DNA of 22,369 nt from a virus, in IMG/VR virus record IMGVR_UViG_3300047546_000989, positions 1 to 22,369 of that record. One strand, given 5' to 3'. The position numbers and the translations under genes were made by a program. Shown one piece after another: positions 8,057 through 15,357 of the stretch. Under the pieces are notes generated by a model, which was not told the origin of the DNA, did not search any database, and saw only the letters and a list, made by a program, of their open reading frames with translations. Position 1 is the first letter of the stretch; each line of letters begins with the position of its first letter.

Positions 8057-10360
8057 ATGCCTTTGCCATCATCAGGCCCACTTAGCCTAAATGACATCCA
8101 GACTGAATTTGGTGGGTCAAACCCCATCAGCCTGAACGAATACTACGCCGGTGGTGGGCTGGTTCCGGCGGGTACGACTGGCACCAATGGGGCCGTGCCT
8201 AGTAGCGGGGCAATCTCTATTTTTAATTTTTACGGCACATCCAACGTAGTTCCGTATTGGAGTGAAAACTACAATATTGGGGGCAATCCGGCTGCATATC
8301 CTCAAGGGCGCCCATATGTTGTTGGCGGCAATTTGCTGTGGGCAGAGCAGGACTACACCGGCAACCCACAAATTACATACATAAATAGCATTAACGCATC
8401 TACTGGCGCGCTTAATTACAGGCGCTCATTAACGTCTGTTTATATAAGCGGAACATTTTTTGGAAGCTACACTGCCTCCGTTGTAGACTCGTCCGGTAAC
8501 TGGACTATTGCTAAAACTGTTAATAACGGTAAGGCGCAATTTTTTAGAGTAAATAGTTCCGGAACAATCGTGTGGTCGCGGATACTTGATACCTATCCGC
8601 CTACGTTTTACACCACAAGCTCCAACGGCATAGACGTAGATAGCTCAGGCAATACCTATATCCTTGGATATAGAACGGATACCGGGGGCAATCCGTTTGC
8701 TAGATTGATAAAACTTGATTCTTCGGGCGTTGTTGTTTGGACCCGAGAAATAGCACAAGCTACATACGCAAGCGTATCGTCTGGCGTAGCTGCGATCCGC
8801 GTATCCCCTACTGGGGATATTGTTGTTTGCCTTACCGGGCGCGACGCTTCTTGGTTCCGACCTTTAATTCTTAGGTACGACACTAATGCAAACTTCCTGT
8901 CAGGCATAGTCATTTCGCCCGTCAGCGGAACTGGCAATACTTACATGGGGCCGATTACTTTTGACTCTAGCGGCAATATTTATGGCTGGTTTCAGGGAAG
9001 CGCCGCGCCCGTTGCCGCTTTCCAACTAAACTCTGCGTTGGCGCTTCAGTGGCTCGTGAGCATCAGTGGTGTTTCAGGGGGGCAGAATCAAATAGAAATT
9101 GATTCCAGCAATAATATTTACATCCCGGTTTCACAGGCCAATCAAATATATGGGGTTGTCTCACTGACATCCGCTGGAGTATTTAGATGGGCCACTAATA
9201 TCCAAGCCGGTCCGTCCCCAAGCAATAACGTGTATCTTAACAACCTTGGAATTGCGGTACAAGGCACTACGGCGCTTTTTACTTTAACAAATCGGTTTAA
9301 CGCTTCGGTGGGGTTAAACAGCGGTGTTATCGGGAAATTTCCGACTGACAGAGCGTATACTGGTTTTTATCCTGCTGGAGCATCTACTGCAACTGAGGGC
9401 ATTAACGTCGGTGTAAACACGGCGCCTTCTAGTGTTACAAACATAGCCTCTAGTTACAGCATCATATCGGTTACCCCGACAAATACGACAGTTACGTACA
9501 CCACAAGTGCACACACTAGCCCCACAGTTGGCACAGTCACACCCACCATTACTAACGGCGCGTACACCCCGGTAAGTACTTACGGCTCTTATTTCTTTAC
9601 CATTGCTGGTGTTTATAGTTGGATTGTGCCCGCAAATATTACAACTATAGCTGCCGTTGCGGTTGGGGGCGGTGGAGGCGCATCTTCTTATGCGGGGGGT
9701 GGAGGTGGAGGTCTTGGATACGGAACATACACAGTAACTCCCGGAGCAACTGTTACTGTTACTGTGGGAAGCGGTGGATCAGGTGGTCTTTGCACCCAAG
9801 GTAATGGCGCATCATCATCAGTCGGCTATGCGGGAGGCACAGGCATCATTGGAGCAGGAGCTACCGGGTCTAATGGCGGCTCATACGGAGGAGCTGGAGG
9901 AGGGGTTGGGGGTCAAGGTTGGGCGTTTAGCTATGGCGGCGGTGGAGGAGCAGCAGGCTATACAGGTAATGGAGGCCAGGGTTCTGCTCAATCAAGTGCT
10001 GGACAATCCGGGTTTGGCGGCGGTGGCGGAGGAGGTTCTGGAGCCAATTATTCTTTCACCTGCGGCGTACAACCAGGGGGCGGTTCAGGAGGTGGTGTGG
10101 GCCTTATAGGTGAAGGCCCAAGTGGTAGTGGCGGACAACTACAAGCGGGCCAAAATGGTAGCCCCGGTTCTTATGGCAGTTTCTTTAGTTTTGGTGGTGG
10201 CGGAGGCTCGGGCGGATATTATATTGCCAATTTTGGGTGCCCATGTAATGAATTTTATGTAACCAATTCAGGTGGTTCGGGCGGCCCCGGGGGTGTGCGT
10301 ATTATGTATAGTCCGGGCGGAGGTCGCAATTATCCTTCAACAAATACGAGGCCGCTCTGA
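8057..10360 (+). CDS. Tail fibre/adhesin: phage fibre N-terminus, beta-propeller-like middle, glycine-rich C-terminus
   Basis: This 767-residue protein is preceded by a good AAGGGGA site. The N-terminus (LPSSGPLSLNDIQTEFGGSN, then SGAISIFNFYGTS at about 50-62) is a recurring leader of phage tail fibres that probably anchors the protein to the tail. Residues about 90-420 contain repeated DSSGN(I/T)Y segments, such as VDSSGNTYILG, FDSSGNIYGWF and IDSSNNIYIPV, with spacing and pattern typical of beta-propeller blades. Residues about 535-755 are dominated by runs of Gly (GGGGGG, GGGGSG), ending in GGPGGVRIMY. Glycine-rich ends like this occur in phage adhesins; the polyglycine-II sandwich of phage S16 gp38 is a structural precedent. 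It is probably a receptor-binding protein. The stop overlaps the next ATG (TGATG). Confidence 0.8.
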   Translation: MPLPSSGPLSLNDIQTEFGGSNPISLNEYYAGGGLVPAGTTGTNGAVPSSGAISIFNFYGTSNVVPYWSENYNIGGNPAAYPQGRPYVVGGNLLWAEQDYTGNPQITYINSINASTGALNYRRSLTSVYISGTFFGSYTASVVDSSGNWTIAKTVNNGKAQFFRVNSSGTIVWSRILDTYPPTFYTTSSNGIDVDSSGNTYILGYRTDTGGNPFARLIKLDSSGVVVWTREIAQATYASVSSGVAAIRVSPTGDIVVCLTGRDASWFRPLILRYDTNANFLSGIVISPVSGTGNTYMGPITFDSSGNIYGWFQGSAAPVAAFQLNSALALQWLVSISGVSGGQNQIEIDSSNNIYIPVSQANQIYGVVSLTSAGVFRWATNIQAGPSPSNNVYLNNLGIAVQGTTALFTLTNRFNASVGLNSGVIGKFPTDRAYTGFYPAGASTATEGINVGVNTAPSSVTNIASSYSIISVTPTNTTVTYTTSAHTSPTVGTVTPTITNGAYTPVSTYGSYFFTIAGVYSWIVPANITTIAAVAVGGGGGASSYAGGGGGGLGYGTYTVTPGATVTVTVGSGGSGGLCTQGNGASSSVGYAGGTGIIGAGATGSNGGSYGGAGGGVGGQGWAFSYGGGGGAAGYTGNGGQGSAQSSAGQSGFGGGGGGGSGANYSFTCGVQPGGGSGGGVGLIGEGPSGSGGQLQAGQNGSPGSYGSFFSFGGGGGSGGYYIANFGCPCNEFYVTNSGGSGGPGGVRIMYSPGGGRNYPSTNTRPL

Positions 10361-10881
10361 TGTTATACATAAAAATTGTCAATGACACGCCAGTAGAACA
10401 TCCAGTTTTCGCGCAGAATCTTTTAGAAGCTTTCCCTGGTATTGCCACAGAAGATTTCGTCACTCTTGGGTACGTACCATTTGTTAGAGTGGAATTAGTG
10501 GTTCCTTTTAATAAACGGTTTTTAAAAACGGAGTACGAAAAGGTTGATGGGATTTGGACAGATGTTCATTACTTCAGGGATTTGTCCCCAGAAGAAGTTG
10601 CGGCTCAGGCCGCATTCATAAAAAGTTCGGTAGACGACTGGTGGGCAAAAAGACCTTTTGCTAACAACTATACAGCCTGGGTATACGATGAAACGCTGGG
10701 TCGGTATGTGCCTCCATTTCCTATGCCGAAAGATGGAAAGTTTTATCGCTGGAGCGGCAAAGACAATAACTGGAAAGAGGCTGAACCGTTTCCCCAAGAC
10801 GGCAAAAAGTATACTTTTGATTTCGATAACTGGGTTAATGTAGAAGTAGTCTCTAATGAAGGCGGGTCGCCTAATGTGTAA
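10360..10881 (+). CDS. Fibre-associated phage protein, possible fibre assembly/cap protein (unknown function)
   Basis: This 173-residue soluble protein starts at an ATG overlapping the fibre stop by one base, so it is translationally coupled to the adhesin. The N-terminus (MLYIKIVNDTPVEHPV) resembles small virion proteins encoded after phage fibres. The C-terminal half holds a short internal repeat: PMPKDGKFYRWSGKDNNW followed by PFPQDGKKYTFDFDNW. An aromatic/DGK repeat of this type is common in tail-fibre assembly-like phage proteins. Its base composition is AT-richer than the lysis genes but similar to the adhesin before it, which suggests the two move together. The function is not established. 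Confidence 0.7.
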   Translation: MLYIKIVNDTPVEHPVFAQNLLEAFPGIATEDFVTLGYVPFVRVELVVPFNKRFLKTEYEKVDGIWTDVHYFRDLSPEEVAAQAAFIKSSVDDWWAKRPFANNYTAWVYDETLGRYVPPFPMPKDGKFYRWSGKDNNWKEAEPFPQDGKKYTFDFDNWVNVEVVSNEGGSPNV

Positions 10882-11557
10882 TGCCGCGCAGCCCAAAGAA
10901 ATGGTAAACCAGAACACGCTTCAAGTAGCGGTGCATTTTCCATCCCCAGTTTTTGTTATTGACCGGGCAGATTTCCTCGAAACGGTTCAGGAAGTTTCTG
11001 AAGAGTATTTGGCAGCATCTCGCGCATCTTCTCCGCACAACGAAATTTACCCGGCGTTGATGAGTGCGCCGTATCACAACGACCCGCGCATTCGTGCGTT
11101 TGGAGAGTACGTGGCGGCAACGGGTTGGAATATCCTAGATAGCCAAGGGTATGCCATGCAAAACTTCCACACGTTTTTTGAATCGATGTGGACGCAAGAG
11201 CATCACAAGCACTCTGCAATGGAGCAGCATGTTCATGGGGGCGGCTCACAGATTGTGGGCTTTTACTTTCTTGAGGTGCCAGAAGGTTCGTCCCGTGTGG
11301 TGTTCCATGATCCGCGTCCGGGGAAGGTTATTACTGGGTTGCCGGAGAAAGACATTAGTCAAGCTACCCCTGCCAGCCAGATGATCAACTTTGAGGCAAA
11401 GCCTGGGCGTATGATCTTTTCAAACGCTTGGCTCCCCCACTCTTTCACTAGACATGCCGGGGATAAGCCGTTGAAGTTTGTTCACTTCAACCTCAGCGCG
11501 ATGTATGCCAACCCTGCTGCCCAGACTTGCCAAGCGCCAGCAGTCGAGATCGTATGA
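10856..11557 (+). CDS. 2OG-Fe(II) oxygenase, TIGR02466 / 2OG-FeII_Oxy_5 type
   Basis: The protein is 233 residues from the ATG at 10856; ATGs at 10874 and 10901 are also possible, and a shorter start would reduce the 26-base overlap with the preceding gene. It has the family pattern EQHVHGGGSQIVGFYFLEVP (His125 and His127), then VVFHDPRPGK (Asp152), then a jelly-roll close NAWLPHSFTRHAGDKPLKFVHFN with His195. These His and Asp residues are the probable Fe(II) ligands. The family's usual 2-oxoglutarate-binding Arg near the last strand appears here as Lys (PLKFVHFN). The family hydroxylates an unknown substrate in many aquatic phages. Its place directly after the fibre genes makes a virion protein a candidate. 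The stop overlaps the next start (ATGA). Confidence 0.85.
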   Translation: MKAGRLMCNAAQPKEMVNQNTLQVAVHFPSPVFVIDRADFLETVQEVSEEYLAASRASSPHNEIYPALMSAPYHNDPRIRAFGEYVAATGWNILDSQGYAMQNFHTFFESMWTQEHHKHSAMEQHVHGGGSQIVGFYFLEVPEGSSRVVFHDPRPGKVITGLPEKDISQATPASQMINFEAKPGRMIFSNAWLPHSFTRHAGDKPLKFVHFNLSAMYANPAAQTCQAPAVEIV

Positions 11558-11796
11558 ACACGTATAGCATCCGCTTCAATAAAAGCCGTGGTCAACCCGG
11601 AAGGGGCACAATTGATCATGTCTGGCGGGTGTTTGAGAATGGCAAAGAGTATTTGTTTAAGAACCTTGACATCAATGTGCCCGTCAAGAGCGAGAAAGAT
11701 GCAAACGGTCAGGACTACAACATCTGTTGCCAGGGCTACATGATCATTGACAGGGCTGAATCCACAGCAATCATTAGGGCATCAATAGAGGCTTAA
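11554..11796 (+). CDS. Small conserved phage protein, unknown function
   Basis: This is an 80-residue protein from the ATG at 11554, which overlaps the oxygenase stop as ATGA. A start further upstream at 11527 would overlap more and looks less likely. It is soluble, beta-rich and has no membrane segment. The pattern MNTYSIRFNKSRGQPGRGTIDHVWRVFENGKEYLFKNLDI suggests a small compact domain, with Cys residues in a NICCQGYM segment. The stop abuts the next ATG directly (TAAATG). Tight coupling between the oxygenase and the membrane proteins supports that it is a real gene of the late operon. Confidence 0.75.
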   Translation: MNTYSIRFNKSRGQPGRGTIDHVWRVFENGKEYLFKNLDINVPVKSEKDANGQDYNICCQGYMIIDRAESTAIIRASIEA

Positions 11797-12018
11797 ATGG
11801 AATCGCAAGTGTTTATCAATGCCATTTTTGGCGTGTCTGCATTTTTGGGAGGTTGGGTGTTGAACAACATCACGCGAACCATCAATCGCATTGATAAAGA
11901 TTTGCGGGATATGCCGCATCTCTATGTCACTAAGGACACCTATCACCGCGACATAGACGAACTCAAGGACATTTGCAGGCAAATTTTTGCCAAGCTCGAC
12001 CACAAAGCAGATAAGTGA
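11797..12018 (+). CDS. Small membrane-anchored coiled-coil protein
   Basis: This 73-residue protein has an N-terminal membrane segment (about residues 5-25, VFINAIFGVSAFLGGWVLNNI). A charged, mostly helical tail follows (TINRIDKDLRDMPHLYVTKDTYHRDIDELKDICRQIFAKLDHK). This one-membrane-pass plus coiled-coil layout is seen in phage accessory lysis proteins and small virion proteins. Placement just before the holin and lysozyme makes a lysis accessory role plausible. No Rz lipoprotein partner was found. The gene starts right after the previous stop and overlaps the next start (TGATG). Confidence 0.75.
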   Translation: MESQVFINAIFGVSAFLGGWVLNNITRTINRIDKDLRDMPHLYVTKDTYHRDIDELKDICRQIFAKLDHKADK

Positions 12019-12512
12019 TGGAACCGATCACCGGCATTCTTGCGGCAGTCTCAGCAGCGAATGCCGCGTTTGGTGCAATCAAAAAACTTGTCGCCACGGG
12101 CCGCGAGATTCAGGACGTTGCCGGTCAGATCGGCAAGTGGTACGGGGCGTTTGGGGACTTCAATCGCCTCGCTACCGAGAAGGCCAATAAGAAGCCTTCC
12201 ATCTTCAAACGCTTGTTGCACGACGGCAGCATTGAGCAGGAAGCCTTGCAGATCACAATGCACAAGCAGGCGCTGATCAAGCAAGAGTACGAACTCAAGA
12301 TTTTGATCGTCGCTCACTACGGTGAAAACGTCTACAACGAAATGATCATGGAGCGCATCCGGCTCAAGCGGGAGCGCGACAAGAAAGAGCGTGAGCATCG
12401 GCTGCGGCAGCAGGACTTCATGCTCAACGTCAAGTACGGTGGGGCGATTGCACTTCTCGGAACCGCTGTCTTGGCGGTTCTTTACTATTTGGCAGATAAG
12501 GTGAGGCACTGA
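12018..12512 (+). CDS. Conserved phage protein with C-terminal membrane segment
   Basis: The protein is 164 residues from the ATG at 12018, overlapping the previous stop by one base; a GTG one codon earlier is also possible. The N-terminus (MEPITGILAAVSAANAAFGAIKKLVATGREI) is an amphipathic helix of a type seen in many aquatic phages. The middle is a long charged helix rich in Arg, Lys and Glu (MERIRLKRERDKKEREHRLRQQ, about residues 112-133). The end is a membrane segment (about 140-160, GGAIALLGTAVLAVLYYLA). It could be a virion protein or part of the lysis set. The stop overlaps the holin ATG (TGATG). Confidence 0.75.
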   Translation: MEPITGILAAVSAANAAFGAIKKLVATGREIQDVAGQIGKWYGAFGDFNRLATEKANKKPSIFKRLLHDGSIEQEALQITMHKQALIKQEYELKILIVAHYGENVYNEMIMERIRLKRERDKKEREHRLRQQDFMLNVKYGGAIALLGTAVLAVLYYLADKVRH

Positions 12513-13015
12513 TGCTTTCTCTACTCTCGACTCTTGGCGGCTTGCTGATCAGCGGCTTGCCTAGACTTTTGGACTTTTTCCAAAACAAGGCCGATCAGGC
12601 GCATGAACTGCGAATGATGCAAGTGCAGACTGAGCGCGAACTGCAAATGGCCGCAGCGGGGTTTGCGGCGCAGGCACGGATGGAGGAAATCCGCACCGAA
12701 CAGGTCATGCTAGAAACAGATGCCCGAATGACCGAGGCGGCTCTGAAGCACGATGAACAAGTGCTAGAGAAGGCAAGCCGTTGGGTTGCGAACTACGTCG
12801 GCACTGTCAGACCTACAGTTACCTACATCTTCGTGTTTGAGTTGGTTGCCATCAATGCATTCATGGCGTGGTATCTGTGGAACCACCCACAGCTTATTCA
12901 GAGCATGGACGACATCATCAAGTATTCCGACCTGATTTTTTCGACCGATGAAATGGCTCTGCTCGGTGGAATTACTGGCTACTGGTTCGGATCGCGTGGG
13001 TGGGCTAAGAAGTGA
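12512..13015 (+). CDS. Holin, GTA_holin_3TM family
   Basis: This 167-residue holin-type protein has a hydrophobic N-terminus (MLSLLSTLGGLLISGLPRLLDFF) and a long charged helix (about 25-90, ELRMMQVQTERELQMAAAGFAAQARMEEIRTEQ). The RPTVTYIFVFELVAINAFMAWYLW membrane segment (about 101-124) is followed by the family's signature end GGITGYWFGSRGW. This is the domain order of the 3TM holins first described in gene transfer agents. Holins form holes in the inner membrane that release the lysozyme. The lysozyme follows with a 4-base GTGA overlap, so the two would be made together. Confidence 0.88.
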   Translation: MLSLLSTLGGLLISGLPRLLDFFQNKADQAHELRMMQVQTERELQMAAAGFAAQARMEEIRTEQVMLETDARMTEAALKHDEQVLEKASRWVANYVGTVRPTVTYIFVFELVAINAFMAWYLWNHPQLIQSMDDIIKYSDLIFSTDEMALLGGITGYWFGSRGWAKK

Positions 13016-13515
13016 AACTGAGCAAGGCAGGCGAAGACCTCATGCACAAGTATGAGGGTTTCCGCAGCAAGCCTTACCTTTGCCCTGCCCACATTTGGAC
13101 CATCGGGTACGGCCACGTTCTCTACCAAGAACAGATCAGATTGCCGGTAGTCCGAAAAGAAGGCTACACCGGGATGATTCGCAATGAATACAACATCAAG
13201 CCCGAAGACAATCGTGTATGGACAAAGACCGAGATCGATGAGTTATTCCGCGATGATGTCGGGACTTTTGAACGCGGTGTTCTTCGACTTGTTCCCGGTG
13301 TATCTGGCCGTCAAGGCAGCTTTGACGCTCTGGTCAGTTTTGCCTTTAATGCCGGCCTAGGCAATCTTCAGCGCAGTCAGATTCGGATTCGCGCTAACCG
13401 AGGCGACTGGGAAGGTGCAGCAGATGCATTCAGGCAATGGACGCGAGGGGGTGGCAAAGTGCTGCCGGGTCTGGTAAAAAGGAGGGAAGCGGAAATCGCT
13501 TTGTTTCTTTCATAG
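13012..13515 (+). CDS. Endolysin, GH24 (T4-type) lysozyme
   Basis: This 167-residue muramidase starts at a GTG overlapping the holin stop (GTGA). The catalytic signature E-x8-C-x5-T is present as Glu15 (KYEGFRSKPY), Cys24 and Thr30, ending in TIGYGH. This is the triad pattern of the P21-like variant, where T4 has Asp in the middle. FDALVSFAFNAGLGNLQRSQ and the terminal LPGLVKRREAEIALFL are also characteristic. There is no signal or membrane-anchor N-terminus, so it should depend on the holin for export. An extra loop (about 38-66) after the active site is somewhat longer than in T4 lysozyme. Confidence 0.92.
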   Translation: MKLSKAGEDLMHKYEGFRSKPYLCPAHIWTIGYGHVLYQEQIRLPVVRKEGYTGMIRNEYNIKPEDNRVWTKTEIDELFRDDVGTFERGVLRLVPGVSGRQGSFDALVSFAFNAGLGNLQRSQIRIRANRGDWEGAADAFRQWTRGGGKVLPGLVKRREAEIALFLS

Positions 13516-13524
13516 GATAAGACA

Positions 13525-15072
13525 ATGCCATTCAGCAGCACAAGCGGTAAGGATTTCATTTGTTCACTAAAACTCAAAGTCAAAACAGTTCTTGATGTCG
13601 GCGCTGGAAGCGGCACCTACAAAGATTTGTTTCCCGACCTGGGTGAAGAATGGACAGCAGTGGAAGTCTGGGCGCCGTATGTCGAGAAGTACAGCCTGAC
13701 GGCCAAATACGATAACGTTATCGTTGACGACATTCGTAAGCTAGATTTTTCTGAGCAGTACGACCTTTGCATTCTTGGCGATGTGCTTGAGCACATGACG
13801 GTCGAAGAAGCCAAGGACGTGTTTGCCAAGCTGAAGAAGTGCTGCACCACCGTCATCATCAGCATTCCCTTGGGCCACTATCCCCAGGGAGAGTTTGACG
13901 GCAATCCATACGAAGCTCATGTGGTTGACAACTGGACGCATGAGCAAGTCATCAATGTTTTTGGGCATCCTCGCGCCCATCACATTGACAAAGAAATCGG
14001 CGTCTATGTCTATCGCAAGCACAAGATTGCCGTGTATGCGATTAGCAAGAACGAAGAACAGTTTGTAGAGCGTTTTTGCGCGTCGGCAAAGGATGCTGAC
14101 CTGATCGTGATTGCCGACACCGGCTCTGAGGACAACACCGCAGTCAAAGCTGCCGAGTGTGGCGCGGCGGTCTACAACATCTGCATTACGCCCTGGCGAT
14201 TCGACAAAGCGCGTGATGCGGCGCTGGCGCTGATCCCTCGCGACATTGATGTGTGCATCAGTCTGGACCTAGACGAAGTGCTAGAGCCGGGATGGCGCGA
14301 GGAAATTGAGCGCAAGTGGAAGCTCGGAGAAACGACCCGACTGCGCTACATGTTCGACTGGGGCCACAACATCCGGTTCAAGTACGAAAAGATACATGCT
14401 CGCCACGGCTATCGGTGGCACCACCCGGTCCACGAATACCCGGTGCCGGATGGCCGAATCAACGAAGTCTATGCCGACACAGATGAATTACTTGTCAGTC
14501 ACCACCCGGACCCGACCAAGAGCCGTGGACAGTACCTCCCGCTGCTTAGGATGGCAGTTGCTGAAGACCCTCGCTGCCCTCGGAATGCTTTTTACTTTGC
14601 TCGGGAACTGACGTTCTATCGTCTGTGGGATGAGGCGATTGACCGGCTCAATCACTACCTAAAGATGCCCGAGGCGACCTGGCAGAACGAACGCTGCTAT
14701 GCAATGCGCCTGCTGTCGGAGGCATATCAGGCCAAGGGGGATTATTGGACTGCCGTGACCTGGGCGCGGCGCGCCACCGCTGAAGCACCTTACACGCGAG
14801 AGCCTTGGGTGCGACTGGCTGAGTTGGCCTATTCTGTCCACAACTGGCCCGAGTGCTATGCAGCGGCTCGGTCAGCACTCGCTATCCAAGACAAGGCTCA
14901 CGTATACACAATGGACCCTGCGGTGTGGACAGAGAAGCCGCATGACTACCTGAGCATTGCAGCATGGCACCTGGGCATGAAGGCCGAGGCACTTGAGCAT
15001 TGCAAAAAAGCTCTGGAATTTGCGCCTGATGACCCGCGCTTGAAGGCAAACCTCGCTATGATTGAAGCGTAG
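13525..15072 (+). CDS. Methyltransferase - GT2 glycosyltransferase - TPR fusion
   Basis: This 515-residue fusion has an AGGATAA ribosome site. Residues 21-32 (VLDVGAGSG) form the SAM-binding loop of a class I methyltransferase, followed by an acidic strand (VIVDD, 65-69) and YDLCILGDVLEHM (79-91). Residues about 167-340 form a GT-A (GT2) glycosyltransferase: YAISKNEEQFVERF, DLIVIADTGSEDNT, then the DxD at Asp248-Leu-Asp250 in LDLDEVLEPGW. Residues about 350-515 are helical TPR-like repeats (AYQAKGDYWTAVTWARRAT; AWHLGMKAEALEHCKKALE). It could modify virion proteins, host surface glycans or nucleotides. Its place in the late operon after the lysis genes, followed by a terminator, argues for late expression. 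The acceptor is unknown. Confidence 0.85.
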   Translation: MPFSSTSGKDFICSLKLKVKTVLDVGAGSGTYKDLFPDLGEEWTAVEVWAPYVEKYSLTAKYDNVIVDDIRKLDFSEQYDLCILGDVLEHMTVEEAKDVFAKLKKCCTTVIISIPLGHYPQGEFDGNPYEAHVVDNWTHEQVINVFGHPRAHHIDKEIGVYVYRKHKIAVYAISKNEEQFVERFCASAKDADLIVIADTGSEDNTAVKAAECGAAVYNICITPWRFDKARDAALALIPRDIDVCISLDLDEVLEPGWREEIERKWKLGETTRLRYMFDWGHNIRFKYEKIHARHGYRWHHPVHEYPVPDGRINEVYADTDELLVSHHPDPTKSRGQYLPLLRMAVAEDPRCPRNAFYFARELTFYRLWDEAIDRLNHYLKMPEATWQNERCYAMRLLSEAYQAKGDYWTAVTWARRATAEAPYTREPWVRLAELAYSVHNWPECYAAARSALAIQDKAHVYTMDPAVWTEKPHDYLSIAAWHLGMKAEALEHCKKALEFAPDDPRLKANLAMIEA

Positions 15073-15086
15073 TTGCCTCTCTCCTT

Positions 15087-15141
15087 CCCGAGTTGTTAGG
15101 GCATGCTCGGGTTAGCCCCCCTTCGAGGGGGCTTTCTTTTT
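15087..15141 (+). terminator. Late-operon rho-independent terminator, with a second upstream hairpin
   Basis: AGCCCCC (15114-15120) pairs perfectly with GGGGGCT (15127-15133) over a six-base loop, followed by a T-rich run (TTCTTTTT) at 15134-15141. That is a canonical terminator for rightward transcripts ending after 15072. A second hairpin, CCCGAG (15087-15092) with CTCGGG (15106-15111), lies just before it. No T-run follows on the minus strand, so it should not stop leftward transcripts well. The terminator sits over the stop codon of the leftward gene that ends at 15112. Confidence 0.85.
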
Positions 15142-15357
15142 CCACTCGACAAGAATCGCTTGCTCTAGCTCGGCTCTGGCTCTAGCTCCACGCTTCTCTT
15201 CCACACCGAGAAGATATGGTCCACGCTCTGCACGGGGCTTTGAGAGGACGTAGCGGGCTTCACACTCGCGCCGCCACGCCTCCCCGTATGTAGGATTTCT
15301 TCTACATTCGGCAGCGAGAAAGTTTCGTACGTTGAGAAGATATGCTGGTTCGGGCAC
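15112..15357 (-). CDS. Small conserved phage protein (DUF7696-like), start uncertain
   Basis: The frame ending at TAA 15112-15114 encodes a charged helical protein ending YGEAWRRECEARYVLSKPRAERG then LLGVEEKRGARARAELEQAI. That pattern, EAWRxECEARxVL..P...R..YL..VE.KRG..A...LE, is one I know from small proteins of beta/gammaproteobacterial phages. The only non-ATG start in frame is a GTG at 15357; ATGs at 15432 and 15423 are possible but would lie in the Zn-ribbon coding region. The SD-like AAGGAGGT directly overlaps the GTG. It overlaps the Zn-ribbon gene in another frame for most of its length, so either an internal start or a frameshift is involved. I give moderate confidence to the gene and low confidence to the start. 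Confidence 0.55.
   Translation of the reverse strand: MPEPAYLLNVRNFLAAECRRNPTYGEAWRRECEARYVLSKPRAERGPYLLGVEEKRGARARAELEQAILVEWKKKAPSKGG

Noticed and set aside
12018-13015. An Rz1-type lipoprotein nested in the lysis region
   Set aside because: No alternative frame carries a lipobox-like signal followed by a Pro-rich short protein; other frames there are short and of poor composition.
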